Shown here piece after piece: positions 44,252 to 53,026 of a DNA stretch of 64,000 bases. The stretch lies in contig AP024096.1 of NCBI GenBank assembly GCA_015099395.1, positions 6,303,485 to 6,367,484 on the forward strand, written 5' to 3'. Below the pieces are notes generated by a model. It was given only the letters and a program-made list of their open reading frames with translations. It was not told where the DNA came from and ran no database searches. Both the position numbers and the translations under genes were made by a program. Position 1 is the stretch's first letter. Each line of letters starts with the position of its first letter. The DNA comes from Ktedonobacteria bacterium brp13 (GTDB taxonomy: Bacteria > Chloroflexota > Ktedonobacteria > Ktedonobacterales > Ktedonobacteraceae).

Positions 44252-45247
44252 TTAGAACAGGACGCGGTCCAGTACCATGATTGCAAACATGATGACCAGA
44301 TAGAGATTCGAGAACCAGAAGATCGTTCGTGCCCAGTACTTGGTCTTGTCACGTAGCAGACGGATTGTCATATAGAGCAAGATACCGTTGGTAATCAGAG
44401 CGCCGATCAGATAGAAGTAGCCCATCGAGTGCATGATAAAGAGGACCAGTGTCACTGCGATCAGCAAAAGTGTATACAGAAAGATCTGACGGTGGGTCTC
44501 GTCATCGCCCATGACTACCGGTAGCATTGGTACGCCGGCCTTGGCATAATCTTTTTGGATGAGTAGCGAGAGCGCCCAGAAGTGTGGTGGTGTCCAATAG
44601 AAGACGATCGCAAAGAGCCAGATAGCTGTTAATGAGACCGAGTTCGTAACAGCCGCCCAGCCAACGAGGACCGGGACAGCGCCAGCTGCGCCACCGATGA
44701 CGATATTCTGAACCGTCGTACGCTTCAAACCCATTGTGTAGATGAGTACATAGAACAGGATGGCCGAGCAGGCCAGGACGGCGCTCAGCAGATTGACGAA
44801 CGTATCCAGCACCGCGAACGATGCGATACCAATAAGGATACCAAAGATCAGCGCCGGAATCGGTTGTACCTTACCTGCCGGCAGGGAACGGCGCTGTGTA
44901 CGACCCATTATCTGATCTATATCACGATCGATATAGCAGTTCAGTGCGTTGGCGCTACCGGCTGCCAGTGCGCCACCTACCAGAGTTGCCAGGGTCAACC
45001 CCAGGTTAGGGAGGCCGCGCTGGGCAATCGCCATCGTTGCGACGGTGGTTCCCAGAAGCACGACCGTAACATGGGGTTTCATGAGATTGATATAGCTAGA
45101 GATGGCCCGTTTTAACGTGCCTACCTCTTGCTTTTTGCTTTCTTCCTCTACTGCTAGCATTGCCAGATCGCTTTCCGCTAAGACTAATGACCGGTTCGCG
45201 GTCGTGTTGCCATCTAACGCGAACAAAAGCCAGAGACAGCGTGCCAT
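44252..45247 (-). CDS. ctaB: Protoheme IX farnesyltransferase (heme O synthase)
   Basis: The 331-residue protein is a UbiA-type prenyltransferase with about eight or nine membrane segments. The Asp-rich active-site motifs are NALNCYIDRDIDQIMGRTQRR (quoted in part: NCYIDRDID) and KDYAKAGVPMLP with YWTPPHFWAL before it. It adds a farnesyl group to heme B to make heme O for the oxidase. The N-terminus is about 30 residues longer than usual, so ATG 45160 inside the frame is an alternative start. A copy of the 22-bp motif shared with ctaC lies 67-88 bp upstream. Confidence 0.93.
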   Translation of the reverse strand: MARCLWLLFALDGNTTANRSLVLAESDLAMLAVEEESKKQEVGTLKRAISSYINLMKPHVTVVLLGTTVATMAIAQRGLPNLGLTLATLVGGALAAGSANALNCYIDRDIDQIMGRTQRRSLPAGKVQPIPALIFGILIGIASFAVLDTFVNLLSAVLACSAILFYVLIYTMGLKRTTVQNIVIGGAAGAVPVLVGWAAVTNSVSLTAIWLFAIVFYWTPPHFWALSLLIQKDYAKAGVPMLPVVMGDDETHRQIFLYTLLLIAVTLVLFIMHSMGYFYLIGALITNGILLYMTIRLLRDKTKYWARTIFWFSNLYLVIMFAIMVLDRVLF

Positions 45248-45313
45248 ATGGTTGTGGCGACGTTGCCTATTGTGAGTACCACGCCTGATACTCCCCTTGC
45301 AATTGGATTGTCT

Positions 45314-45335
45314 TGCCTTACAATCACCTGAATGT
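45314..45335 (-). promoter_or_regulatory. 22-bp motif, copy 1 (facing ctaB)
   Basis: Read on the minus strand: ACATTCAGGTG-ATTGTAAGGCA. It matches copies 2 and 3 at all positions of ATTCAGGT and TGTAAGG. The two halves, TTCAGGT and GTAAGGY, repeat with an 11-bp period, as in sites of OmpR-type regulators. It lies 67-88 bp before the ctaB start. Confidence 0.6.
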
Positions 45336-45571
45336 TCTTTGTATGTGGCTATGCCAGCCTACTAGCTCTTTTATATAACTGTTGGTAGCTCTTACATTGC
45401 CCTGTTATAGTATGAATGTGGCTTTGCGAGAGCATAGAATTTGAGTTGAATGTTTTTACGGAACCTCCTGGTACTGTGCTTTGCCCTCCTTTCTTATATC
45501 GCCTTAGTTTTAAGGAATAGATCAGCTCTCTACGCCCGAATATCGGCACGGTATGTAAGAAAGACGTTTCT

Positions 45572-45593
45572 TCATTCAGGTTCTTGTAAGGTA
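45572..45593 (+). promoter_or_regulatory. 22-bp motif, copy 2 (facing ctaC)
   Basis: Reads TCATTCAGGTT-CTTGTAAGGTA, with ACGTTTC a few bases before it. It lies 143-164 bp before the ctaC start and has the same direction relative to its gene as the other copies. Confidence 0.6.
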
Positions 45594-45735
45594 CGTTCAT
45601 AAATTTGCAAGTTGCATGTCAGGCTCCATAGCTATGCTACAGCAGTACTTTGGAAGAGTGTCGCTACTATCACCGATGAAGTAGATTAAATGTCGACACC
45701 ATTATCCATTGCAAACATTTTTTAGGAGATTCGAT

Positions 45736-46881
45736 GTGAGGATGCCTGTATTTAGCAGGACAAAGCGCTGGCTGGCTCTGTTAGGTTGCGTGCTATTGTC
45801 CTCCATTCTCTTAAGCGCCTGTGGAGATGAAGCCTCCACCAGTATTCTCAATACTGCGGGCCCGGTAGCGGCAGATGAAAAAGTGTTGTTTTACGTTGTC
45901 GTTATTCTGGCCGCTGTCATCTTTTTAGGCGTTGAAGGATGGCTGGTCTACTCGATCTTTCGTTTTCGAGAGCGACCAAACACGCCGACCCCATATCAGA
46001 ATCACGGTAACCTGTTCTTAGAGGCGTTGTGGACAGGTATTCCAACCGTGGTCCTGTTCATCCTGCTCTTCTTTACGATCCGTGGTCTGTTGCAGGTTGC
46101 ACCGGAGGCCCAACCGAAAGATGCAAACACCGTTTCGGTTGTAGCTGTTGGTCACCAATGGTGGTGGGAATTTTATTACCCCAAGTACAATATCACGACC
46201 GCTGATGAGCTGGTCATTCCCGCTCATACGACGATCCATGTGGATCTGTTCTCGAACAATGTTATCCACAGTTTCTGGGTCCCGAATCTGACTGGTAAGA
46301 CCGACCTGATCCCTGGTCATGATAATACTAAATGGTTTATTGCTGACAAGAATGGTACCTATACCGGTCTCTGTGCTGAGTTCTGTGGTACCCAACATGG
46401 AAATATGCGTTTTGATGTGAAAGCCGTCAACACGGATAGTTTCCAGTCCTGGATCTCGACGCAGCAACAGACAGCGGCGGCACCCGGTGATTCGTTGGCA
46501 CAGCAAGGTCAGGCGATCTTTAAGAATCAGTGCTCGACCTGTCATGGTATTGTCGGTGTGGATGTCACACAATTCTACAATCCGCAGCAGTTTTGTAACG
46601 ATAGTCTTGGTCCTGGTCATAATTACCCAACCACAGATGTCCATTGTCTGATTGGTCCGAATCTGACGCATTTTGGGTCACGTGGTCTGATTGCTGGTGG
46701 TGTGTTGACCAACAACTCACAAGCTTGTAATCCCACTGATCCGAATATAATGAAAGATTGTCACCTTGCGCAGTGGCTCAATGATCCGCAGGGCATCAAG
46801 CCGGGGAACGATATGAATATCGGCCAGCTGACCACTGGTCAGATCAGGCAGTTGGTGGCGTATCTCGAAGGTTTGAAGTAG
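45736..46881 (+). CDS. ctaC: Cytochrome c oxidase subunit II with fused cytochrome c domain (caa3 type)
   Basis: The protein of about 381 residues is a lipoprotein (lipobox LSAC) with two membrane segments, a cupredoxin domain with the complete CuA site (CAEFCGTQHGNM and the earlier His in VIHSFWVP), and a C-terminal heme-c domain (CSTCH, axial Met in GNDMNI). Between CSTCH and the Met it has four extra Cys (QFCND, VHCLIG, QACNP, KDCHL), an unusual insert. It takes electrons from cytochrome c or directly. GTG 45736 is chosen with AGGAG 7 bases upstream; ATG 45742 is possible. Confidence 0.93.
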   Translation: MRMPVFSRTKRWLALLGCVLLSSILLSACGDEASTSILNTAGPVAADEKVLFYVVVILAAVIFLGVEGWLVYSIFRFRERPNTPTPYQNHGNLFLEALWTGIPTVVLFILLFFTIRGLLQVAPEAQPKDANTVSVVAVGHQWWWEFYYPKYNITTADELVIPAHTTIHVDLFSNNVIHSFWVPNLTGKTDLIPGHDNTKWFIADKNGTYTGLCAEFCGTQHGNMRFDVKAVNTDSFQSWISTQQQTAAAPGDSLAQQGQAIFKNQCSTCHGIVGVDVTQFYNPQQFCNDSLGPGHNYPTTDVHCLIGPNLTHFGSRGLIAGGVLTNNSQACNPTDPNIMKDCHLAQWLNDPQGIKPGNDMNIGQLTTGQIRQLVAYLEGLK

Positions 46882-46930
46882 CCCACTCAGCACCTACCGT
46901 AGGTGGGGCTAGACATTGGAGGAATTGTCT

Positions 46931-48631
46931 ATGGCAACTCGCACAATTGGCGAGAATGTCACGACGACGACAACAGGTGTTCGCCGAAAAACATTTAGCG
47001 AGACCTATGTTGGTGAGTGGATTACAACGACCGACCACAAAATGATCGGTCTGATGTATCTGATCACTGGCTTCTTTTTCTTCGTCGTTGGCGGTATGGA
47101 GGCGCTCCTGATCCGCACGCAGTTGGCCGAGCCGAACGGCAAGGTGCTGTCACCTGATGTATATAATCAGATCTTCACCATGCATGGCACGACCATGATC
47201 TTCTTATTCGTTATCCCTGTCCTGTCAGGCTTTGGTAACTATATTGTGCCACTGATGATCGGTGCTCGCGATATGGCTTACCCACGTATGAATGCCTTTG
47301 GCTTCTGGATGCTGCTCTTTGGCGGTATCTTTATGCAGTCCAGCTTTATCTTCAATCAGGCTCCGAATGGTGGCTGGTTTATGTATGCGCCTTTGAGTGA
47401 GATCACTGCTGGTCACGCTTACCTGGCGACGCCACACATGAATGCTGATTTCTGGTTGCTGGGCACGACTCTGCTGGGTATCTCATCAATCTCGGGTTCG
47501 TTGAACTTTGTGGTGACGATCTTCCGCCTGCGTGCACCTGGCATGAGCATCAACCGTATGCCGCTCTTCACCTGGATGATCCTGGTGATGTCTTTCCTGC
47601 TGCTCTTCGCTTTGCCGAGCCTGACGGTTGCCAGTGGTCTACTTTTGCTGGACCGCCACGTTGGGACTCACTTCTTCCAAAATGCGGTTGGAGGGGTTGG
47701 AGGTGATCCGCTGCTCTGGCAGCACTTGTTCTGGTCGTTTGGGCACCCGGAGGTGTACATTCTGATCTTGCCTGCCTTTGGTATGATCTCAGAGATCCTT
47801 CCGGTCTTCTCGCGTAAACCGATCTTTGGCTATACTTTTATTGCCTGGTCGGGTGTTGCGATTGGTTTCCTGAGCTTTACGGTCTGGGCGCACCATATGT
47901 TCGCCGTTGGTCTTCCTTCGGTGGCGCAGGCGTTCTTCGCGACCAGTACGACGCTGATCGCTATTCCGACTGCTGTGAAGATCTTTAACTGGCTAGCGAC
48001 GATCTACAAAGGTAAGATTCGCTTTACGGTAGCGATGCTCTTCGCACTCGGCTTTATCGCGATGTTCTTGATTGGTGGTTTGAATGGTGCCGCGCTTGCG
48101 GTCGTCCCCTTCGACTACCAGGTCACTGATAGCTACTTTGTCGTAGCACATATTCACTATGTGTTGTTCGGCGGTACTGCAATGGCTGTCTTCGCTGGTC
48201 TCTATTACTGGTTCCCGAAGTTCACCGGTAAGCTGATGAACGAAAAGATCGGTAAGTGGCAATTCTGGTTCATCTTTATTGGTCTGAACGTGACCTTCTT
48301 CCCTATGCATATCCTTGGTATCTTCGGTATGCCCCGTCGTGTGTATACCTATCCGGGTAACATGGGCTGGAATGAGTTGAACTTGATGGCTTCGATCGGT
48401 GCGTTTGTGCTTGGTATTGGCGTGCTCCTCTTCCTCTTCAATATCGTGAATAGCTTGAAGAATGGAGAGGCTGCCGGAGACGATCCATGGGATGCCTATA
48501 CACTGGAGTGGGATACCTCTTCACCTCCGAAGAAGTATAACTTCCTGGAGATTCCTGTGGTACGTAGCCGCCGCCCGTTCTATGACAAGAAATATCCAGA
48601 GATCGCTGACTGGAAATCTGTAATCCATTAA
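46931..48631 (+). CDS. ctaD: Cytochrome c oxidase subunit I
   Basis: The 566-residue, 12-helix subunit has the heme a and a3 ligands and CuB site: TMHGTTMIF, GHPEVYILILPAFG with the Tyr-His pair and the Glu of the D channel (A1-type), WAHHMF, and DSYFVVAHIHYVLFGG. It reduces oxygen to water and pumps protons. ATG 46931 follows GGAGGAATTGTCT; a TTG at 46916 is not needed. It lies 49 bp after ctaC in the operon ctaC-ctaD-subunit IV-ctaE. Confidence 0.96.
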   Translation: MATRTIGENVTTTTTGVRRKTFSETYVGEWITTTDHKMIGLMYLITGFFFFVVGGMEALLIRTQLAEPNGKVLSPDVYNQIFTMHGTTMIFLFVIPVLSGFGNYIVPLMIGARDMAYPRMNAFGFWMLLFGGIFMQSSFIFNQAPNGGWFMYAPLSEITAGHAYLATPHMNADFWLLGTTLLGISSISGSLNFVVTIFRLRAPGMSINRMPLFTWMILVMSFLLLFALPSLTVASGLLLLDRHVGTHFFQNAVGGVGGDPLLWQHLFWSFGHPEVYILILPAFGMISEILPVFSRKPIFGYTFIAWSGVAIGFLSFTVWAHHMFAVGLPSVAQAFFATSTTLIAIPTAVKIFNWLATIYKGKIRFTVAMLFALGFIAMFLIGGLNGAALAVVPFDYQVTDSYFVVAHIHYVLFGGTAMAVFAGLYYWFPKFTGKLMNEKIGKWQFWFIFIGLNVTFFPMHILGIFGMPRRVYTYPGNMGWNELNLMASIGAFVLGIGVLLFLFNIVNSLKNGEAAGDDPWDAYTLEWDTSSPPKKYNFLEIPVVRSRRPFYDKKYPEIADWKSVIH

Positions 48632-48729
48632 ACGAAATGGGGATAGGGATAGGTACAGTATCTGTCTTACCTGTCCTACCTCCCCAGGACCATCCAGAGC
48701 ATTGAAACAAGACTAAGTAGAGGTACAAA

Positions 48730-49116
48730 GTGTCTCAAGAGCAGAAAGATCGCGTAGAGCTGCAACAATCCGTCGATTCGGTTAATCCGGTGACTCCTCC
48801 CCCCGACTCTACGTCATCTGAAACGCAGGCTGTGCAGTCTGAAGAGACTGCAGTGTTGGAGGAGCCAGGTCAGGGGCAAGAACGCGTGCTCTCTGAGGAG
48901 CAATCAGAGCGACCAAGAACAAAGAAGCGTGTCCGTCGTCGTACAAAGCTGGTGAATGTGGAAGAGATCCTGCCACATCCCAGTCTCTGGCCGTTAGCAT
49001 TGGCGTTTTCAGTTGCGATCGCTATGTTTGGTATCATCGCAGGCCCAATCGTCTGCGGGATTGGTGTTCTACTGATCATTGTCTCAATCGTGTTCTGGAG
49101 CGTGGAGCGTCGATAA
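48730..49116 (+). CDS. Cytochrome oxidase subunit IV-like small membrane protein
   Basis: The 128-residue protein has an acidic Gln/Glu-rich cytoplasmic half and a C-terminal two-helix hairpin beginning PSLWPLALAFSVAIAMFG and ending IVFWSVERR. Position between ctaD and ctaE and topology fit an oxidase subunit IV. The start is a GTG with AGAGG 6 bases upstream. The hairpin pattern (SxWP...G...W) recurs in the BON protein at 41212 and the receiver protein at 53027. Confidence 0.7.
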   Translation: MSQEQKDRVELQQSVDSVNPVTPPPDSTSSETQAVQSEETAVLEEPGQGQERVLSEEQSERPRTKKRVRRRTKLVNVEEILPHPSLWPLALAFSVAIAMFGIIAGPIVCGIGVLLIIVSIVFWSVERR

Positions 49117-49143
49117 AAGATATTAGCGTTAGGGAGTTATCTT

Positions 49144-49764
49144 ATGAGTACTGCTCATGGTGAGCAGGTAAGGGTTCTCGAAGAGCAAGCAGGACTACAG
49201 GGAACGAAGAGTCTCAATTGGTGGGGCATGGCCTTCTTCCTGTGTTCCGAAGCACTGATCTTCGCAAACTTGATTGCCGTTTATCTCTATCTTGAGATCC
49301 GTAACGGAGGGGCAGGCTGGAAGCTCGATAACTGGTATTTCCCGCTATTTAACACCGTTATTCTGGTGTCGAGTAGTGCGGTAATGCATTATGCTGGCAA
49401 CGGTATTCGTAAAGGCGATATCAAGCAGTTGTCGAGAGGGCTGTTAGGCACATTGGTCATGGGTGCCTACTTTATTGGTGCACAGATCTTTGAGTACTAT
49501 ACTCTGGCAACGGGACCGGAACACCTGTCGATGACAACGAGCATCTTTGGCTCGGCCTTCTTTACATTGACCGGGTTCCACGGCCTGCACGTCACGATTG
49601 GTCTCGTCTTTCTGCTGATCACCTTTATTCGTGCCCGCCTGGGTCACTTTACCAAGCAGAGTCACTTTGGTGTTGAGGCCGCTGAACTCTACTGGCACTT
49701 CGTTGATGGTGTCTGGGTTCTCGTGTTTTCCATTGTGTATCTGCTACCCCTTATCAGCCATTAG
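49144..49764 (+). CDS. ctaE: Cytochrome c oxidase subunit III
   Basis: The 206-residue protein has five membrane helices and the conserved subunit III blocks: WWGMAFFLCSEALIFANLIA, ILVSSSAVMHYA, LTGFHGLHVTIGLVFLL and AAELYWHFVDGVWVLVF. It stabilises the proton-pumping core. The five-helix form (lacking the first two) is common in bacteria with a separate subunit IV. It ends the operon; a hairpin at 49802-49830 follows. Confidence 0.95.
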   Translation: MSTAHGEQVRVLEEQAGLQGTKSLNWWGMAFFLCSEALIFANLIAVYLYLEIRNGGAGWKLDNWYFPLFNTVILVSSSAVMHYAGNGIRKGDIKQLSRGLLGTLVMGAYFIGAQIFEYYTLATGPEHLSMTTSIFGSAFFTLTGFHGLHVTIGLVFLLITFIRARLGHFTKQSHFGVEAAELYWHFVDGVWVLVFSIVYLLPLISH

Positions 49765-50150
49765 TTAAAGATACTGCGACACGACTGCAACTTGCTGAGG
49801 TGGCCTGTTACCTATCAATGGTAGCAGGTCGCTTTTACATTCTTCGGCTAAGCTCTTGTTCCGACCTCTAACACCTCTGGCGTCGCTCGTCGTTGGAGCA
49901 GTAGCAACTGTCAATTGTCGCGCTTACTTCGTGACAGATCTATTACCTATCTTCTTTGCCTCTGGCATCTATAGTAGCACACATAGTATTGTACAGTGTT
50001 ATGTATCGTTACATGTTATTACATATCTTTATATAGAATACAGAGCCTGAATAATATGTTAAAATGGTCGGATAAGCGATTGCAAAAACAGCGATGCTGC
50101 ATAGTTTGTCTTCGTCGTGTGCAACGACCTGGAGAAAGGATAGTAGAAGG
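49765..50150. other. Intergenic region after ctaE
   Basis: Apart from the terminator, this 386-bp AT-rich gap shows only short repeated GTTA/ATTACAT words near 49995-50030 and no coding signal. A partial, doubtful match to the ctaB/ctaC motif (ATTCAGG-CTC-TGTA) lies on the minus strand near 50038-50053. Confidence 0.35.
49802..49830 (+). terminator. Terminator after ctaE
   Basis: CCTGTTACC (49804-49812) pairs with GGTAGCAGG (49820-49828), with one G-U pair and two more flanking pairs, and a short T run (GCTTTT) follows. It lies 38 bp after the ctaE stop. Confidence 0.7.
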
Positions 50151-50582
50151 ATGAGTGAGGCAATGCGTCCGCTACCGCACGGAGTGCCAGTTACCGGGCT
50201 ACAAGATCCGACCGGGCGTGATGGTCGGGGGCGCGTAAGGCACTCAGCGCTATACTGTTCTGTCTGTACAAGGCACATCTGGTCAGAGGCGGTGACTGTG
50301 ATTGAACCAGAAGGTGTTCCCGAACCACGTCTCTCCTGGCAACTCTGTAAAGCGTGTAATCAGGCACTACTGGCCCAGCTCGAACGCTCACCAATACAAT
50401 CACCCCTCCGTGTACGGATCGCGATTGGTCTGGTGGCTGCTGAGCGCTGGCCGCATGGCTACACGACCCGTGTGCGTGACTATGTCAATGATCGCCGCTG
50501 GATCGTCTTTATGGCTGCGGCTTTTATTATTGCGATGGTTATCCACCTCATGATTATCGTAATGATTGCGACCCTGAAATAG
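50151..50582 (+). CDS. Zinc-ribbon-like protein with C-terminal membrane anchor
   Basis: The protein of 143 residues has two Cys pairs, CSVC and CKAC, about 35 residues apart, which could bind one zinc. One hydrophobic segment near the C-terminus (FMAAAFIIAMVIHLMIIVMIA) would tail-anchor it in the membrane. No family was recognised. ATG 50151 is chosen, with GGAGAAAGGA upstream; the frame is open further upstream without a start signal. It follows the oxidase operon and precedes the kinase-regulator gene. Confidence 0.6.
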   Translation: MSEAMRPLPHGVPVTGLQDPTGRDGRGRVRHSALYCSVCTRHIWSEAVTVIEPEGVPEPRLSWQLCKACNQALLAQLERSPIQSPLRVRIAIGLVAAERWPHGYTTRVRDYVNDRRWIVFMAAAFIIAMVIHLMIIVMIATLK

Positions 50583-50806
50583 CTGAGCTGCAAGCCGTCT
50601 AAATCCTTTACAAAGAGGTTCTAATGGGAGCTTTGGGGGATAAAAGGTGGCAATAGATAGATACTTCACTTGTGCCTTGTAAATTGGTGAGAGGCTCACT
50701 CATCAGCTTTCTCGCATTTTATCGAGCTGTATGCGGTTGACTCTTTTTGCTATTATATGAGTAGCCAGAGATACAGTTATATCCAGGCGGGAAAGGTTTG
50801 TTTTGG

Positions 50807-52828
50807 ATGCCCCCCACGATTAAAAGTAACCACGATAAGACCAACGGCGGTTTGTGGATTGCGGAGAACGCAGTGACCTTGCCGCAACAGATAAATGAAC
50901 GAGCAGAAAAGATACCTGCTAGCTTTTCACGTGAGTATCATGTGTTGGCCGAACTGTGTGCCAGCATGAGTAGTGGGTTTATGCTGCTCAATCCGGACGA
51001 GCACGTAGCCTACTCTAACGATAGTGCGCTGCGTCTCCTGCGCCTCTATCAGCACGATCAGTCTATGTTGCAGGAGTTCGATATCCATAAACATTTGCTC
51101 TCTATCGCTTCCGATCCGCAGCAGGCGCGGAACGAATTAGAGTATTCCTGGCTGCACCCCGAACAAGAGGTTTCTGCTGAGTTGGCGCTGGCCGACGCTG
51201 CTGCGAACTGGTTGCGCGTGCGTAGCTTCCCGGTTCGTGATGTCCATGGCGAACTGCTGGGGCGTGGTGTCCTGCTGGATGATATTACGCTGGAGCATAA
51301 AGCTTCTGATGCGCGTGCCGAGACCTTGATGATGGCGGCGCATGAACTCAAGACGCCGCTCGCGATCATCAAGGGTTGTGCGACGACGCTACTGGGTGGT
51401 TCGGCTCGTTGGGATCCTGCGATGCAACGTGAGATGTTGCAGATGATCGATGCACAGTCCGATCGCCTGTACGATGTGCTGAATACGCTGTTGGATGTCT
51501 GGCGCTTCGATGCAGGGACACAGCCACTGAGGCTCTCCCAGGTCCAGTTTACCGAACTGCTATTGCAACTGGTGACACGCTGGCAAAATCAGGCTCCCGA
51601 GCATCGTTTTATCCTTGATGCCCCTGAAGATGTCTCGGCTGTGACCTGTGATGCGCTCCGTATCGAGCAAGTCTTAAACCATCTCCTGAATAATGCAGTT
51701 ACGTTCTCTTCTGTGGACAAGATTGTGCGTATCCAGCTAGAAGCGAACGAGGATGAGATTCGGGTGAGCGTTGCTGATGAGGGGGTCGGTATTGCTCCTG
51801 AGTATCTGGAGCGTATCTTTGATCGCTTCTATCGTATTCTGGCTGATGAGAAGCGCCCGCACATAATCACTACTGCCGGCGACGTGGATGATAGCCTCTC
51901 GCGACGTAATGGTAGTGGCCTGGGCCTATCTTCCGCGCGTTCAACTATTGAGGCGCACCGTGGGCGTATCTGGGCTGAATCAGCAGGGTTAGGTCAGGGC
52001 ACGACTTTCTATTTCACTCTCCCTTATACTACACAGACTATGGCGACTCTGCCAGGGCTAGCCAGGCGTGACAGTGCAGAGCCTGCAGGTCATCCGCAAG
52101 CACCTGCAACATATACCTCACCGCTGAAGCAGGAGCGCCGGACTCGGGTGTTGCTGGCTGAGAATGACGCACGACTCACTCGCTATATCCGCGCCAATCT
52201 GGAGGAGCAGCAGTATCGTGTGCTGGCAGTCTCGCACGGCATTCAATTCTTGCGCCAGTTGGATCTGGAGGACCCTGATCTTATCGTTCTTTCGACCCAT
52301 CTCACAGATATGAGTGGTGTGGAGCTCTTGCAGCGTCTGCGTGAGTTCTCGCATGCGCCAGTGATTGTATTGAGCGATGCCTGTGACGAAGATGAGCGCG
52401 TCCAACTCTTTGATCTGGGCTGTGATGACCTGATGCTCAAACCGTTTGGGATGCGCGAACTCCTGGCCCGTATCCGCGCCCTCCTGCGCCGTCAGTCCTC
52501 GCATGTTGAGCGACCGCAGGTACAAACGACCTTTACGACCGGCGATCTCACTATCGACTTTGCGCAACACCAGGTAAGCGTCAAGGGGAGTCCCGTCCAA
52601 TTGAGTCGCACCGAGTATAAGCTACTCAGTACGTTAGCGCAGAACGTTGGGTTGGTTGTCACGCATGAACTCTTGCTTGAAAAGGTCTGGGGACCCGAAT
52701 ATAATCGTGATATCGACTTTATCTGGGTCTATATCAGTCGTTTGCGGCGCAAAATCGAGACCAATTCACGGCGGCCGGAATATATCCTGACCGTCCCTGA
52801 TGTTGGTTATAAGTTAGCAAAGGTGTAG
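50807..52828 (+). CDS. Histidine kinase fused to OmpR-type regulator; receiver lacks phospho-acceptor Asp
   Basis: The 673-residue protein has a PAS-like domain (about 45-160), HisKA with His at about 179 (MAAHELKTPLA), a HATPase domain (NHLLNNAV, DEGVGIAPEYLERIF, GSGLGLSSA), a receiver domain (about 440-560) and an OmpR/PhoB winged helix (about 575-672, ending ILTVPDVGYKLAK). In the receiver the expected Asp is Ser (VLSTHLTDMSG, about residue 496), while the Lys (MLKPFG, about 545) remains. No membrane segment is seen. It looks like a one-polypeptide sensor and DNA-binding regulator. ATG 50807 is chosen with AAAGG 10 bases upstream. Confidence 0.85.
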   Translation: MPPTIKSNHDKTNGGLWIAENAVTLPQQINERAEKIPASFSREYHVLAELCASMSSGFMLLNPDEHVAYSNDSALRLLRLYQHDQSMLQEFDIHKHLLSIASDPQQARNELEYSWLHPEQEVSAELALADAAANWLRVRSFPVRDVHGELLGRGVLLDDITLEHKASDARAETLMMAAHELKTPLAIIKGCATTLLGGSARWDPAMQREMLQMIDAQSDRLYDVLNTLLDVWRFDAGTQPLRLSQVQFTELLLQLVTRWQNQAPEHRFILDAPEDVSAVTCDALRIEQVLNHLLNNAVTFSSVDKIVRIQLEANEDEIRVSVADEGVGIAPEYLERIFDRFYRILADEKRPHIITTAGDVDDSLSRRNGSGLGLSSARSTIEAHRGRIWAESAGLGQGTTFYFTLPYTTQTMATLPGLARRDSAEPAGHPQAPATYTSPLKQERRTRVLLAENDARLTRYIRANLEEQQYRVLAVSHGIQFLRQLDLEDPDLIVLSTHLTDMSGVELLQRLREFSHAPVIVLSDACDEDERVQLFDLGCDDLMLKPFGMRELLARIRALLRRQSSHVERPQVQTTFTTGDLTIDFAQHQVSVKGSPVQLSRTEYKLLSTLAQNVGLVVTHELLLEKVWGPEYNRDIDFIWVYISRLRRKIETNSRRPEYILTVPDVGYKLAKV

Positions 52829-52883
52829 CGCTTTGTTGCTGAAAAAGCGGTCCAGCTCGACTATAATATGTAGAGAAACCGTT

Positions 52884-52905
52884 TCATTCAGGTCGCTGTA
52901 AGGTA
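52884..52905 (+). promoter_or_regulatory. 22-bp motif, copy 3 (facing receiver-membrane gene)
   Basis: Reads TCATTCAGGTC-GCTGTAAGGTA. It matches the copies upstream of ctaB and ctaC and lies 122-143 bp before the gene at 53027. As in copy 2, CGTTTC precedes it. Confidence 0.6.
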
Positions 52906-53026
52906 GATCCCTCAGGTATCAAAGACTTTGTAATGTGTACCTCTTATGCTTGATGACGGATGAAATATATATCCGGCGCACTCTCTAGAGAGGCAGTGTG
53001 TAGCATACATAACTTGAGGTGTATAC

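Larger units (their letters stand above)
45248..45735. promoter_or_regulatory. Divergent ctaB-ctaC control region
   Basis: This 488-bp region separates the two oxidase transcripts. It carries two copies of the 22-bp motif ATTCAGGT-N3-TGTAAGG, one facing each gene (45314-45335 minus, 45572-45593 plus). A leftward open frame across 45349-45600 looks like chance. Clear -35/-10 pairs were not found, which fits promoters needing an activator. Confidence 0.5.

Noticed and set aside
45349..45600. Leftward open frame of 83 codons between ctaB and ctaC
   Set aside because: No ribosome site or family similarity, and it overlaps one of the shared regulatory motifs.
46262..46270. TTATCCACA, an exact DnaA-box match, inside ctaC
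   Set aside because: It encodes the conserved VIHS of oxidase subunit II (a CuA ligand region), so codons explain it, and it stands alone.
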